Of a stretch of DNA of 64,000 bases, positions 41,634-49,700 are shown one piece after another. Made by a program: the position numbers and the translations under genes. The stretch comes from Luteibacter sp. dw_328 (GTDB taxonomy: Bacteria; Pseudomonadota; Gammaproteobacteria; Xanthomonadales; Rhodanobacteraceae): contig NZ_JAAVUW010000001.1 of assembly GCF_018449605.1 (NCBI RefSeq), positions 744,001-808,000 of the forward strand, read 5' to 3'. Below the pieces are notes generated by a model, which made no database searches, was not told the origin of the DNA, and saw nothing but the letters and a program-made list of their open reading frames with translations. The first letter of the stretch is position 1. Each line of letters starts with the position of its first letter.

Positions 41634-42431
41634 TTACGCCACGGGCTGTTTCACCGGGAGTACGGACGCGCCGTAGTACTGATCGATCAGCTGCTGCCTT
41701 GAGATAGGCATGGCTATGAAATCCGCGCCGTCCCGTGCTGCAGGTGGAAGGAAGAGGATCATGGCGCCCCCACCCCGCGTCTCGAACACCTCCAGCATCA
41801 CGATGAACGCGCGCAGGGAGGCCCTGGGGAGGCCTCTGACACCCCACGTGCGCGGATCCAGCTGGCCCTCGCGCATGATGCGGTCCGCGTGACTCTTGCA
41901 GTACATGAGCGGAATGTTGCGCTGATGCGTCTCAGGATGTTCCGACGCGTAGTAGCTTCCGGTGGCGATCCCGTCGCGCAACTCCATGATGGTCCAGAAG
42001 GGCTCGCCTGTGCCCGTCTCATCGGGTAGCGCCGCGGCCGCCAGGCGTTTGGCGAAGAGCGTGTCAATCGACGGCAGATCGGCGGGACTCAGCAGCTCGA
42101 TGCCGTACTGTTTGGCGAGGGTGTCCACGCCCGGCAGGTACCCGCCGCGGGAAACCACCAAGCCCATGGTGTTTCCGACGTCGGCGAGTTTGAATCCGAA
42201 TTCGCCGACAAGGCCCCTGTCGACAGGATGCTTTGGGTCGCTGCACTCGATGGCAACCTTATAGCGGACCCCAGCTCGCTCGAATTCGTAATAGATATCG
42301 AAATGGTGGAACGCCTGGGACCGGCCCTTGATCCTCGCATTTTGCGTTACCAGGACCCCGTCACCTTTCAACTGCAGAAGCAGCTTATAGACGAAACGGA
42401 CCTCTTCTTCGAACCCCCGCGAATCTTCCAA
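41634..42431 (-). CDS. Mrr-like restriction-endonuclease-fold protein
   Basis: 265 residues. The N-terminal third follows the PD-(D/E)xK layout of Mrr-type nucleases: FEEEVRFVYKLLLQLKGDGV, Asp in HHFDIYYEF, and VAIECSDPKHPVDRGLVGEF, where the usual Glu-x-Lys is Glu-Cys-Ser with Lys three places later. The C-terminal half (HADRIMREGQ onward) is unfamiliar. It could be an inactive or altered nuclease, or use the displaced lysine. It is not next to a methylase. Possibly a type IV/Mrr defence or housekeeping nuclease. Confidence 0.65.
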   Translation of the reverse strand: MEDSRGFEEEVRFVYKLLLQLKGDGVLVTQNARIKGRSQAFHHFDIYYEFERAGVRYKVAIECSDPKHPVDRGLVGEFGFKLADVGNTMGLVVSRGGYLPGVDTLAKQYGIELLSPADLPSIDTLFAKRLAAAALPDETGTGEPFWTIMELRDGIATGSYYASEHPETHQRNIPLMYCKSHADRIMREGQLDPRTWGVRGLPRASLRAFIVMLEVFETRGGGAMILFLPPAARDGADFIAMPISRQQLIDQYYGASVLPVKQPVA

Positions 42432-42488
42432 TGTCTTCCCCTGAAGCTGGCTGATGGATATTCGGACCCAGACAGGCTTATACGTCTG

Positions 42489-42839
42489 TCAGGGCGGTTC
42501 GGCAATGCTCCCGCGACGTGACGACTCCCAGCACATCCGAACATGCGCCTGCGCCGTGCACTGGATCCCCATATGCGTCAGCGCGACGATGGCCTCCAGG
42601 CTGTGCCCCACACGCTCGTAGTCCACGGCGTCGGCTTCATGGATGAAATCACCAATTGGCCATGACCTTTCCTTGAAATGACCGCCCTCTCCCGCTATCC
42701 AGGTGCGGCACGCTACGCACGGCGCAACGTGCCGCGGATCACACGGGTTCGCGGATTCATCGGCTGCACGTGTCCGGGCGCCGTGCGGCTTGATTGACGC
42801 GGTCCAGGGGTGCTTGTAACACCTCTGGCCCGCGCTTCT
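42489..42839 (-). pseudogene. Startless open frame with a CxxC motif (possible gene remnant)
   Basis: A 117-codon frame on the minus strand (stop TGA at 42489) has no ATG, GTG or TTG before its well-ordered central part but a protein-like composition: CDPRHVAPCVACRTWIAGEG, GDFIHEADAVDYERVGHSLE, IVALTHMGIQCTAQAHVRMC. The C-V-A-C pair resembles a zinc knuckle. Its N-terminus is lost or begins in another frame near 42820, where a second frame also lacks continuity. It lies in the 508-bp gap between the Mrr-like and hydrolase genes, which otherwise holds nothing I recognise. Could be a pseudogene. Confidence 0.4.
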
Positions 42840-42939
42840 TCACCGCATTGAGAGATGGTTGCCTGCGAGGCTTCGACAGCGACGACGCACGCAACGGGAA
42901 CGGCCGTATCAAATCAACTTGAAGTTGTCTGTGGGTGCT

Positions 42940-43881
42940 TCAAAAACGATGCTCCCGCATGAAGGCGTCGGTCAGCGAAACGACGTCGTCGAGCTTCGTA
43001 TCCATGGCGAAATGACCCGCGTCGAGAATGGCGATTTTCGCCTTCGGGAGGTCGCGTTTGAAGGTCTCCGCGCCTGCAACCGTGAACGCCAGATCGTACT
43101 TGCCCCAGACGACCAGGGCCGGCAGCTGATGTTGCTTCAGCCACTGCTGCCAGGTGGGATAGGCGGTGAGGTTATTCTGGTAGTCGAAGATCAGCTCGGA
43201 CTGGATGGCTGCTTCACCCGGGCGGTTGAGGTACGCGTACTCATCCATCCATAGATCGGGATCGTAGGCTTCCACGTTGGGGTCGCTGCCGATATGGCGT
43301 GCGCGCGTGGTCTCGACGAGCAGATGCGCGCGGCGGACTTCCTCTTCATGGGCATCCCGATCGGACCAGAACGCCCTGCGCTTCTCCCAGATGGCGCCGA
43401 GCCCTTCGCTGTACACGTTACCGTTCTGGAAGATCGTGCCCAGGACTGCCGTCGGCCGCTTCGCGGCCAAGCGCATCCCGACCGGGGCGCCGTAGTCCTG
43501 CATGAACAGTACATACTTTTTCACTCCCACGGCATCGGTGAACTTTCCAACGACATCGGCGAGGTGCTCGAAGGTGTAGGAGAAGCTTGCGGGTGCAGGG
43601 GCATCGCTGTTTCCGAAGCCTGGATAGTCAGGCGCCACGAGGTGGTAGCGGTCACCAAGGCGCCGCATGAGCGCGTCGTACATGCGCGACGAGCTCGGCA
43701 CGCCGTGCAGCAGGAGGATCGTCGGTTTGTCCTTCGATCCTGCTTCGCGATAAGCGATTTTCACGCCTTCGACGGTCACGGTTCGATAGGACACTGAGGC
43801 CGCAACCGCGGGCGAACCGACAGCTGTCGCTGCCAACAAGGTGCCGGCGAGAGCCAGGGTAGTAAACGGGGTGTTGCGCAT
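42940..43881 (-). CDS. Secreted alpha/beta hydrolase, haloalkane dehalogenase-like
   Basis: 313 residues: signal peptide about 1-27, then an alpha/beta hydrolase fold with LLLHGVPSSSRMYDALM, APDYPGFGNSDAPAP and the nucleophile elbow LFMQDYGAPVGMRLA with Asp as nucleophile; His is in DAGHFAMDTK near the end. It is dehalogenase/epoxide-hydrolase-like but with Gln-Asp-Tyr instead of His-Asp-Trp at the elbow. A halide tryptophan next to the nucleophile is missing, so dehalogenation is not assured. It is separate from the copper genes by about 100 bp. Confidence 0.85.
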   Translation of the reverse strand: MRNTPFTTLALAGTLLAATAVGSPAVAASVSYRTVTVEGVKIAYREAGSKDKPTILLLHGVPSSSRMYDALMRRLGDRYHLVAPDYPGFGNSDAPAPASFSYTFEHLADVVGKFTDAVGVKKYVLFMQDYGAPVGMRLAAKRPTAVLGTIFQNGNVYSEGLGAIWEKRRAFWSDRDAHEEEVRRAHLLVETTRARHIGSDPNVEAYDPDLWMDEYAYLNRPGEAAIQSELIFDYQNNLTAYPTWQQWLKQHQLPALVVWGKYDLAFTVAGAETFKRDLPKAKIAILDAGHFAMDTKLDDVVSLTDAFMREHRF

Positions 43882-43989
43882 GCTCAGGGTTCCGAGGTGA
43901 GTGAGCCAGGTCGAGATGATGCGTGTATGGACCTGCGGCTGATCGACTGATTCTCTTTTTCTTGCTTTTTCCCACGCTGCAAGTTCTTG

Positions 43990-44832
43990 CTAGAACCACA
44001 CACGTATACCCGCGACCCACTGGCGATCGAAGACCGCCTCGCGATCGGAGCGTGCGTAGCTCGCCGTACCGCCGAATTGCTGTTGGAACTGCACGCCGAT
44101 GTAAGGCGCGAACCAGCGCCGTATCTCGTAACGAAGGCGGATTCCAAGGGTGACATCACTCACGCCTGCACCGGTTCGCATCGACCGGTCGGACTTGCCA
44201 TACGCGCTCATTTCCGCTTCCGGCTGCAGGACAAGGCGTTGCGTGAGCAGCAACTCGTACTCGGCGTGAAGCTTCAGCGCCGTGCGTCCACTCGCGCCGA
44301 CGTACGCCGTGGCTCGTATTTCGAACCAGTACGGGGCCAGGCCTTCGACACCGACCGCCGCCCACTGCCGATGTTCGCCACGGCCCAGGTCCTGACTGAT
44401 GCCCAGTTGGGTGCCCCAGTAGGCGGAAACAGTGTGGTACCACAAGGCATCCACATTGCCCTGTTCCACCGAGTGCGTCGTGCCGTCGCCTTCCGTGCGC
44501 ACCCAGAGGCGATCGGTGTCGCCGCCATACCAGCCTTCGACATCCCAGGCCTTCCCTGAGCCGTTGTGACCGGTCGTCGTTTCCAGCTGGTCGATCAGCA
44601 GCATGGCCTGCGGCGTGGCGTCGAGCATATCCATGCCGCGTAGCGTGCTCGCCGGCACCCCATCGGAATAGTCGGGGTCGCGTGCATCGGATGAAGGTTT
44701 CCCGCCCTGCATTTGCATAGGAGGCATCTGCATGGCGGGCATCTGCATGGGCGCCATCTTCACCGCCGCTTCTTGCGCGGTCGCTGTGAAGGAAAGCAGC
44801 GACGCAACCAGAACAACGGAATACCCCTTCAT
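43990..44832 (-). CDS. copB: Copper resistance outer-membrane protein CopB
   Basis: About 280 residues from ATG 44832, whose ATGA overlaps the CopA stop. Signal peptide about 1-19 (TATAQ), then a methionine-rich stretch (MAPMQMPAMQMPPMQMQ, copper-binding) and an outer-membrane barrel with the CopB pattern: EGWYGGDTDRLWVRTEGDG, ISQDLGRGEHRQWAAVG, AEYELLLTQRLVLQPEAE, ending VAGIRVWF with a terminal aromatic. It would sequester or transport copper at the outer membrane with CopA. Confidence 0.9.
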   Translation of the reverse strand: MKGYSVVLVASLLSFTATAQEAAVKMAPMQMPAMQMPPMQMQGGKPSSDARDPDYSDGVPASTLRGMDMLDATPQAMLLIDQLETTTGHNGSGKAWDVEGWYGGDTDRLWVRTEGDGTTHSVEQGNVDALWYHTVSAYWGTQLGISQDLGRGEHRQWAAVGVEGLAPYWFEIRATAYVGASGRTALKLHAEYELLLTQRLVLQPEAEMSAYGKSDRSMRTGAGVSDVTLGIRLRYEIRRWFAPYIGVQFQQQFGGTASYARSDREAVFDRQWVAGIRVWF

Positions 44833-46517
44833 GACACCACCACCTGGCGGAACATACCCGCCTGCATGTGATAAAGCAGATGGCAATGCATAGCCCAGTA
44901 ACCGGGTGCATCCGCCGTGACTGCATAGGTCACACGCTGGGCGGGTTGAACGTTGATCGTGTGCTTGCGTACCTTGAACGTCCCGTCGGGATCTTCGAGG
45001 TCGCTCCACATGCCATGCAGATGAATGGGATGAGTCATCATCGTGTCGTTGACCAATACGACGCGAAGTCGTTCGCCGTAACGGAAGTGGATGGGTTTTG
45101 CGTCCGCGTACTTGACCCCATCGAACGACCACATGAAGCGCTCCATGTTACCGGTGAGATGAAGTTCGACCTCGCGTCCCGGCTCACGCTGGTCGGAGGG
45201 TTTGTCGATGCTGTTCAGGTCCGCGTAGGTGAGCACGCGACGCCCGTTTTTGCGCAGCCCGACGCCGGGATCGTCCAGGTTGGTTCGCGGCATGTCGACA
45301 TGCATGTCCGTTCCGGGACCGTACTCGGTACGAGCATGTCGCACCTTGGCGGGCATGGCGGGCGGCACGGGATGAGGCGCACCCATCATGTCGCTCATCG
45401 GCAACCACACACGGGTGTCCATCGCCGGCACTGCTGCCACAAGACCCTCTCGTGCCGTGAGTGTGCCTCGCGCATAGCCGGTCCGGTCGATGGACTGAGC
45501 GAAAATGGTGTATGCCCCATCGTCCGGCTCGACGAGAACATCATAGGTTTCGGCCACCGAGATACGAAACTCGTCGACCGTGATGGGCTCGATGTCCTGC
45601 CCGTCAGCCGATATCACGGACATCTTGAGGCCGGGGATGCGCACATCGAAGATCGTCGAGGCCGATCCATTGATGAAGCGCAGTCGCACCTTCTCGCCCG
45701 GCTGGAATCGACCTGTCCAGTTGCCATTCGGGGCGACGCCGTTCATCAGGTAAGTGAACGTGACACCCGACACGTCGGCAAGGTCCGCCTGGCTCATGCG
45801 CATGCGGTTCCACATGCGATACGACTTGAACGCCGGTCCCCATCCGCTCGTGCGCGCGCCCCGCATGAAGTCACCTACCGTGGGGCGTGCGGGATTGTAA
45901 TAGTCGCTTTCGCGTTTGAGCGTCGCGTAAACGTGCTCGGGGTCCTCGTCGGTCCAGTCGCTCAGCATGACGACATGCTCCGTGTCGGCGGCGAAACGAG
46001 GGCTTCCCTTCGGCTCGATCACGAGGGCGCCGTACACGCCCGTCTGCTCCTGGAAGCCGCTATGCGAGTGATACCAGTACGTGCCTGCCTGACGCACCGG
46101 AAACTGGTAGACAAACGTCTCGCCGGGGGCGATGCCTTCGTAACTCAGTCCGGGTACGCCGTCCATATGTGTCGGCACGAGCATGCCGTGCCAATGAATC
46201 GAGGTAGGTACGGAAAGTCGGTTGGTCACACGCATGACCACGCTCTCGCCCTCCCGCCACCGCAGCGTGGGCCCCGGAATCCCACCATTGACCGTCGTCG
46301 CGATACGGGCACGACCCGTGTAGTTCACGAGGGCCTCGCCAACCGCGAGGTCGAAGTCGTTTCCCGTGAGTGATGACGGATAGCCTGCCACGGGCGTCGC
46401 CCACGCACGACTCGGCCCCAGCAGGCCGAGTGCGACCGCGGCGCCGCCCAGGGTCAACCCCTGGACGAAGCGTCGGCGAGATCGGTCAATGACCATGGTG
46501 CTGTTCGAAACGTCCAT
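44829..46517 (-). CDS. copA: Multicopper oxidase CopA (copper resistance)
   Basis: About 562 residues from ATG 46517. Twin-arginine signal (RSRRRFVQG) with periplasmic export of a folded enzyme. Copper sites: HWHG, HSHSG, HPIHLHGMW and HCHLLYHMQAGM, the full set of type 1, 2 and 3 ligands. A Met-rich linker (MSDMMGAPHPVPPAMP) is typical of CopA and binds Cu(I). It oxidises Cu(I) to the less harmful Cu(II) in the periplasm. It lies 14 bp after the reductase gene and overlaps copB. Confidence 0.93.
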   Translation of the reverse strand: MDVSNSTMVIDRSRRRFVQGLTLGGAAVALGLLGPSRAWATPVAGYPSSLTGNDFDLAVGEALVNYTGRARIATTVNGGIPGPTLRWREGESVVMRVTNRLSVPTSIHWHGMLVPTHMDGVPGLSYEGIAPGETFVYQFPVRQAGTYWYHSHSGFQEQTGVYGALVIEPKGSPRFAADTEHVVMLSDWTDEDPEHVYATLKRESDYYNPARPTVGDFMRGARTSGWGPAFKSYRMWNRMRMSQADLADVSGVTFTYLMNGVAPNGNWTGRFQPGEKVRLRFINGSASTIFDVRIPGLKMSVISADGQDIEPITVDEFRISVAETYDVLVEPDDGAYTIFAQSIDRTGYARGTLTAREGLVAAVPAMDTRVWLPMSDMMGAPHPVPPAMPAKVRHARTEYGPGTDMHVDMPRTNLDDPGVGLRKNGRRVLTYADLNSIDKPSDQREPGREVELHLTGNMERFMWSFDGVKYADAKPIHFRYGERLRVVLVNDTMMTHPIHLHGMWSDLEDPDGTFKVRKHTINVQPAQRVTYAVTADAPGYWAMHCHLLYHMQAGMFRQVVVS

Positions 46518-46531
46518 GACGGCATACTCAG

Positions 46532-48586
46532 TCAGAGGTCTAGATGCAGGGGCGCGGAGCCCGCGGCGGGAACCGCGCAACATATAAGGGCTTCGCCCGC
46601 CGGGAGAGTCATTTCGGTCGGTTGCGCGTACGCCACCGTTCCACTGATCACTTTGGTACGGCACGCGCCGCAGCTTCCACCGCGGCAGCTGTATTCCGGG
46701 GTAAGGCCGCGCTGTTCGGCCAGTTCCAACAAGCTGCCCGACGCGGGTGACCAACGTGCCTCTTTCCCCGAACGCATAAACATCACGGGTACGGACGAGG
46801 TCGCGACGGGCGCGCGTTCTTCGGTCGTCTTTGCAGGACTCGCCAGGCGCCGGAGACCTGACGGTCCAAAGGCTTCAGCGTGGATACGTTCGTCCGCGAC
46901 ATTCAGGCCACGTAGACCGTCATACATCTGCTGCATGAAGGACGCGGGGCCACAAAGGAAGAAGTCGTAGTCATCGAAGGGAAGCCTTTGCTTCAACGCC
47001 TCGACGCTCAGTCGCCCGGCGGCGTCGTAGTCACTGCCTTCGTCTGCCCCGTCGATATCGCCAAGGACGCGAATATGGCGTAACCCACCCTTCCCTTCGC
47101 GCACCAACGCGGCGAATTCGTTGTCGAAAGCTCGCTCGAGCTTGTTTCGCGCCGACTGGAACACCCACATCGGGCGCTGATGGCGCGTGCGAAGGCCTTC
47201 ACGAACGATATGCCTGACCATGGACAGGACCGGCGTGATGCCAACACCCGCAGCGATAAAGACGGCAGGACGACGCACCGCCGCGTCAACGGTAAAAGCA
47301 CCGCTTGGCGCGCGGGCCTCGATGAGGTCGCCGACGCGGACATGATCGTGCAGATGAGAGGAAACCCGCCCTTCCCGCTTGACGCTGATGCGTAGACGCG
47401 CGTCGCCCGGGGCGCTGGACAGCGTGTACATGCGTAGCAACGGATCGGCCAGGCCGCCCAGTCGCAGGCGCACCGGAAGATGCTGACCGGGAAGCGATGC
47501 CGGCAGACCCGCACCGTCATCGGGCGCAAGGTGGAACGAACGTATCGAAGCGCTCTCCTGGACGATCTCTTCGACGCGGAACGGGCGCCACTGCTGCGCA
47601 AGCGCTGCTGCCTTCAGGCGCGCTTCCGCGTCTTCCCAACTTCCGGTAATCGCCACATTGGGCGAGGTTCCTTGATCGATCTCGGTCCAGCGCAGCGGCA
47701 ACGCCCGCTCGCGGTGAATGACGCGACGCGGGCGGAACCGCCACAGCCGCTCCGCGCCGAGGAACACGGCGATCTCGGGTGCATCCAGTACAACCTCGGC
47801 ATGACCGGTCATCTGCAGGACATCACCGCTGTGGAAGTCGACAAAAATCAGTCCCGCACGCGGGTTGATCAGGAAGTTTCCCAGCGTGTTGAAGAAGAGG
47901 TTTCCCGAGAAATCGGGAATGGTCAGGACACCGTCTTCGTCGATGCGCACGAAGCCAGGCTTTCCTCCCCGGTGAGACGCGTCGACCTGCCGGACACCAT
48001 CGCGCACGACATAGGACGCGACATAGAACGAATCGGCCGCGGATATGATCTTCTTCGCGCGGTCGTCCAGCAGGTCGGTCTCGGCGACCGTCCCGGGGCC
48101 TGTGTCATCGAACCGGTAGTCACGTAGCTGAATGTATTGCGGACAATTGCCATAGCTCTGTGTCGGAACGATCTCGAAGCCATCGTCGCCGATCCGCCGG
48201 ACGTTGCCGTTGAGCCGGTTGCGCCGCCTGGTATGCAGCTCGATCCCGAGCATTCCGATACCGTCGCCATCCTCCATGCCGGCGTCCGCGGGATCGTTCG
48301 GATCTCGTGGCAGCGTGACGCGCAACATGCGTGGCACCGGCGATTGCATGAACCCCGGTTTGCCTGCGCGCAGCGTCGCCCAGACGTCACCTGCCGGATC
48401 CACCGCGCCCAGCACCACGAACGGAAGCTGTGCGTAGAACTCCCGGTGCTGGTCCGGCATATAGTCCCGGGCCATCTGTCGCTGGCCCGGAACCTTCATG
48501 CGCTCGACCACACCCACGCTGGCCTGCAGCGTCAGTTCACCGTCGTGCCACGGAGACGGCATGAGAGGTGAGATGGGCGTGTCCAT
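46532..48586 (-). CDS. Fused PNPOx-like/ferredoxin reductase/2Fe-2S protein
   Basis: 684 residues in three parts. Residues about 40-310 are a pyridoxamine-phosphate-oxidase-like FMN-binding split barrel (FLINPRAGLIFVDFHSGDVLQMTG). Residues about 335-560 are an FAD/NAD(P) oxidoreductase of the ferredoxin reductase type (RMYTLSS, AAGVGITPVLSMVRHI, FFLCGPASFMQQMYDGL). Residues about 600-684 are a plant-type 2Fe-2S ferredoxin (CRGGSCGACRTKV, then LICC). A soluble flavin electron chain is expected, NAD(P)H to FAD to 2Fe-2S to FMN substrate. It is sandwiched between GST and copA on one strand. Confidence 0.88.
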   Translation of the reverse strand: MDTPISPLMPSPWHDGELTLQASVGVVERMKVPGQRQMARDYMPDQHREFYAQLPFVVLGAVDPAGDVWATLRAGKPGFMQSPVPRMLRVTLPRDPNDPADAGMEDGDGIGMLGIELHTRRRNRLNGNVRRIGDDGFEIVPTQSYGNCPQYIQLRDYRFDDTGPGTVAETDLLDDRAKKIISAADSFYVASYVVRDGVRQVDASHRGGKPGFVRIDEDGVLTIPDFSGNLFFNTLGNFLINPRAGLIFVDFHSGDVLQMTGHAEVVLDAPEIAVFLGAERLWRFRPRRVIHRERALPLRWTEIDQGTSPNVAITGSWEDAEARLKAAALAQQWRPFRVEEIVQESASIRSFHLAPDDGAGLPASLPGQHLPVRLRLGGLADPLLRMYTLSSAPGDARLRISVKREGRVSSHLHDHVRVGDLIEARAPSGAFTVDAAVRRPAVFIAAGVGITPVLSMVRHIVREGLRTRHQRPMWVFQSARNKLERAFDNEFAALVREGKGGLRHIRVLGDIDGADEGSDYDAAGRLSVEALKQRLPFDDYDFFLCGPASFMQQMYDGLRGLNVADERIHAEAFGPSGLRRLASPAKTTEERAPVATSSVPVMFMRSGKEARWSPASGSLLELAEQRGLTPEYSCRGGSCGACRTKVISGTVAYAQPTEMTLPAGEALICCAVPAAGSAPLHLDL

Positions 48587-48595
48587 GACATCGGA

Positions 48596-49207
48596 TCACG
48601 CAGCCAGGCCGACCGGCGTCTTGTCGAAAGCCAGGAAACCCTGCAGCGCCTCCACGCGGCCCAGCCAGAGAAGCACGTTCGGGTATCCCGACAGGTCGAC
48701 GTTGCCTTCAGGCGCCGCGGAAACATAGCTGTAGAACGCCACATCCGCGATCGTCGGCCGGGTACCAGCCAGCCACTGCCGGGCGGAAAGCTCGCCGTCG
48801 GCAACCGTGAGGAGCGCATGCGCTTTCTTGATCGCCGTCGCAGCATCGAGACTGGCGCCGAACACGGTCACGAGCCGAGCCGCGGCCGGACCGTGAGCGA
48901 CTTCGCCCGCCGCAACCGACAGCCAGCGCTGTACGGCGGCAGCCTCAGCGGGTCCTTCGGGCGACCAATCCTGCCGTGCCTTGACCTTGGCCAGGTAAAC
49001 CAGGATCGCATTGGAGTCGCCGATGACCGTGTCGCCGTCGACCAGCACGGGGACCTGGCCGAACGGGTTCATGGCCAGGAACGATACGCTCTTGTGCTCG
49101 CCCTTCATGAGGTCGACGAAGACGGGCTCGTAGTCGATGCCCAGCAGGGACAGGAAGAGGCGGGCACGGTGCGAATGCCCGGATAGGTTGTGGTAATAGA
49201 GTTTCAT
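48596..49207 (-). CDS. Glutathione S-transferase
   Basis: 203 residues: an N-terminal thioredoxin-fold domain ([40 protein letters not shown]) and an all-helical C-terminal domain ([17 protein letters not shown]), standard GST. The active residue is a Ser/Tyr near the start; class not assigned. It is first of the run GST, reductase, CopA, CopB, with nine bases to the reductase gene. Glutathione is a Cu(I) ligand, so a role in copper or oxidative stress is inferred from context. Confidence 0.88.
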   Translation of the reverse strand: MKLYYHNLSGHSHRARLFLSLLGIDYEPVFVDLMKGEHKSVSFLAMNPFGQVPVLVDGDTVIGDSNAILVYLAKVKARQDWSPEGPAEAAAVQRWLSVAAGEVAHGPAAARLVTVFGASLDAATAIKKAHALLTVADGELSARQWLAGTRPTIADVAFYSYVSAAPEGNVDLSGYPNVLLWLGRVEALQGFLAFDKTPVGLAA

Positions 49208-49283
49208 CGACTGACCTGGAATGGTTAGGGTAGGAGTTCCCTAGGTGTGGGTGCGCGTTTTCAAAGGGGAACGGCCAGTTTCG

Positions 49284-49700
49284 CTAATCCGTCCTTTCGC
49301 GAGGCGAAACAATCCCTGCCTCGAGGTCTTCGAGGATCGGACAGTCCGGTCGGTGGTCGCCGTGGCAGTGGTTGACCAGATTCAGCAACGTCTCCCGCAG
49401 CCCGGTGAGCTCGTCGATCTTCCGGTCGAGAACGGCAATATGCTTTGCGGCGAGGGACTTGACCTCCGCACTCGCACGCGTCCGGTCGAGCCACAGTGCG
49501 AGCAGGCGTGAGACCTCATCCAGCGAGAAACCGAGGTCTCGCGACCGACGTATGAAGACCAGGGTATGCAGGTCATTTCGACCGTATAGCCGGTATCCAC
49601 TCTCGCTGCGTGTGGCAGGGCCGAGCAAGCCGATCGATTCGTAATGACGAATCATCTTGGCGCTCAGTCCGCTGCTTTTAGCCGCCTGACCGATATTCAT
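49284..49700 (-). CDS. cueR: CueR-type copper-responsive MerR regulator
   Basis: 138 residues. MerR helix-turn-helix (MNIGQAAKSSGLSAKMIRHY and GYRLYGRND), dimerisation helix, and a metal loop with Cys-x7-Cys (HCHGDHRPDCPIL), corresponding to CueR Cys112 and Cys120 that bind Cu(I). Its ATG overlaps the stop of the copper ATPase by four bases (ATGA), so it is the last gene of the CopZ-ATPase-CueR operon. The promoter at 52187-52217 is its likely target. Confidence 0.92.
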   Translation of the reverse strand: MNIGQAAKSSGLSAKMIRHYESIGLLGPATRSESGYRLYGRNDLHTLVFIRRSRDLGFSLDEVSRLLALWLDRTRASAEVKSLAAKHIAVLDRKIDELTGLRETLLNLVNHCHGDHRPDCPILEDLEAGIVSPRERTD

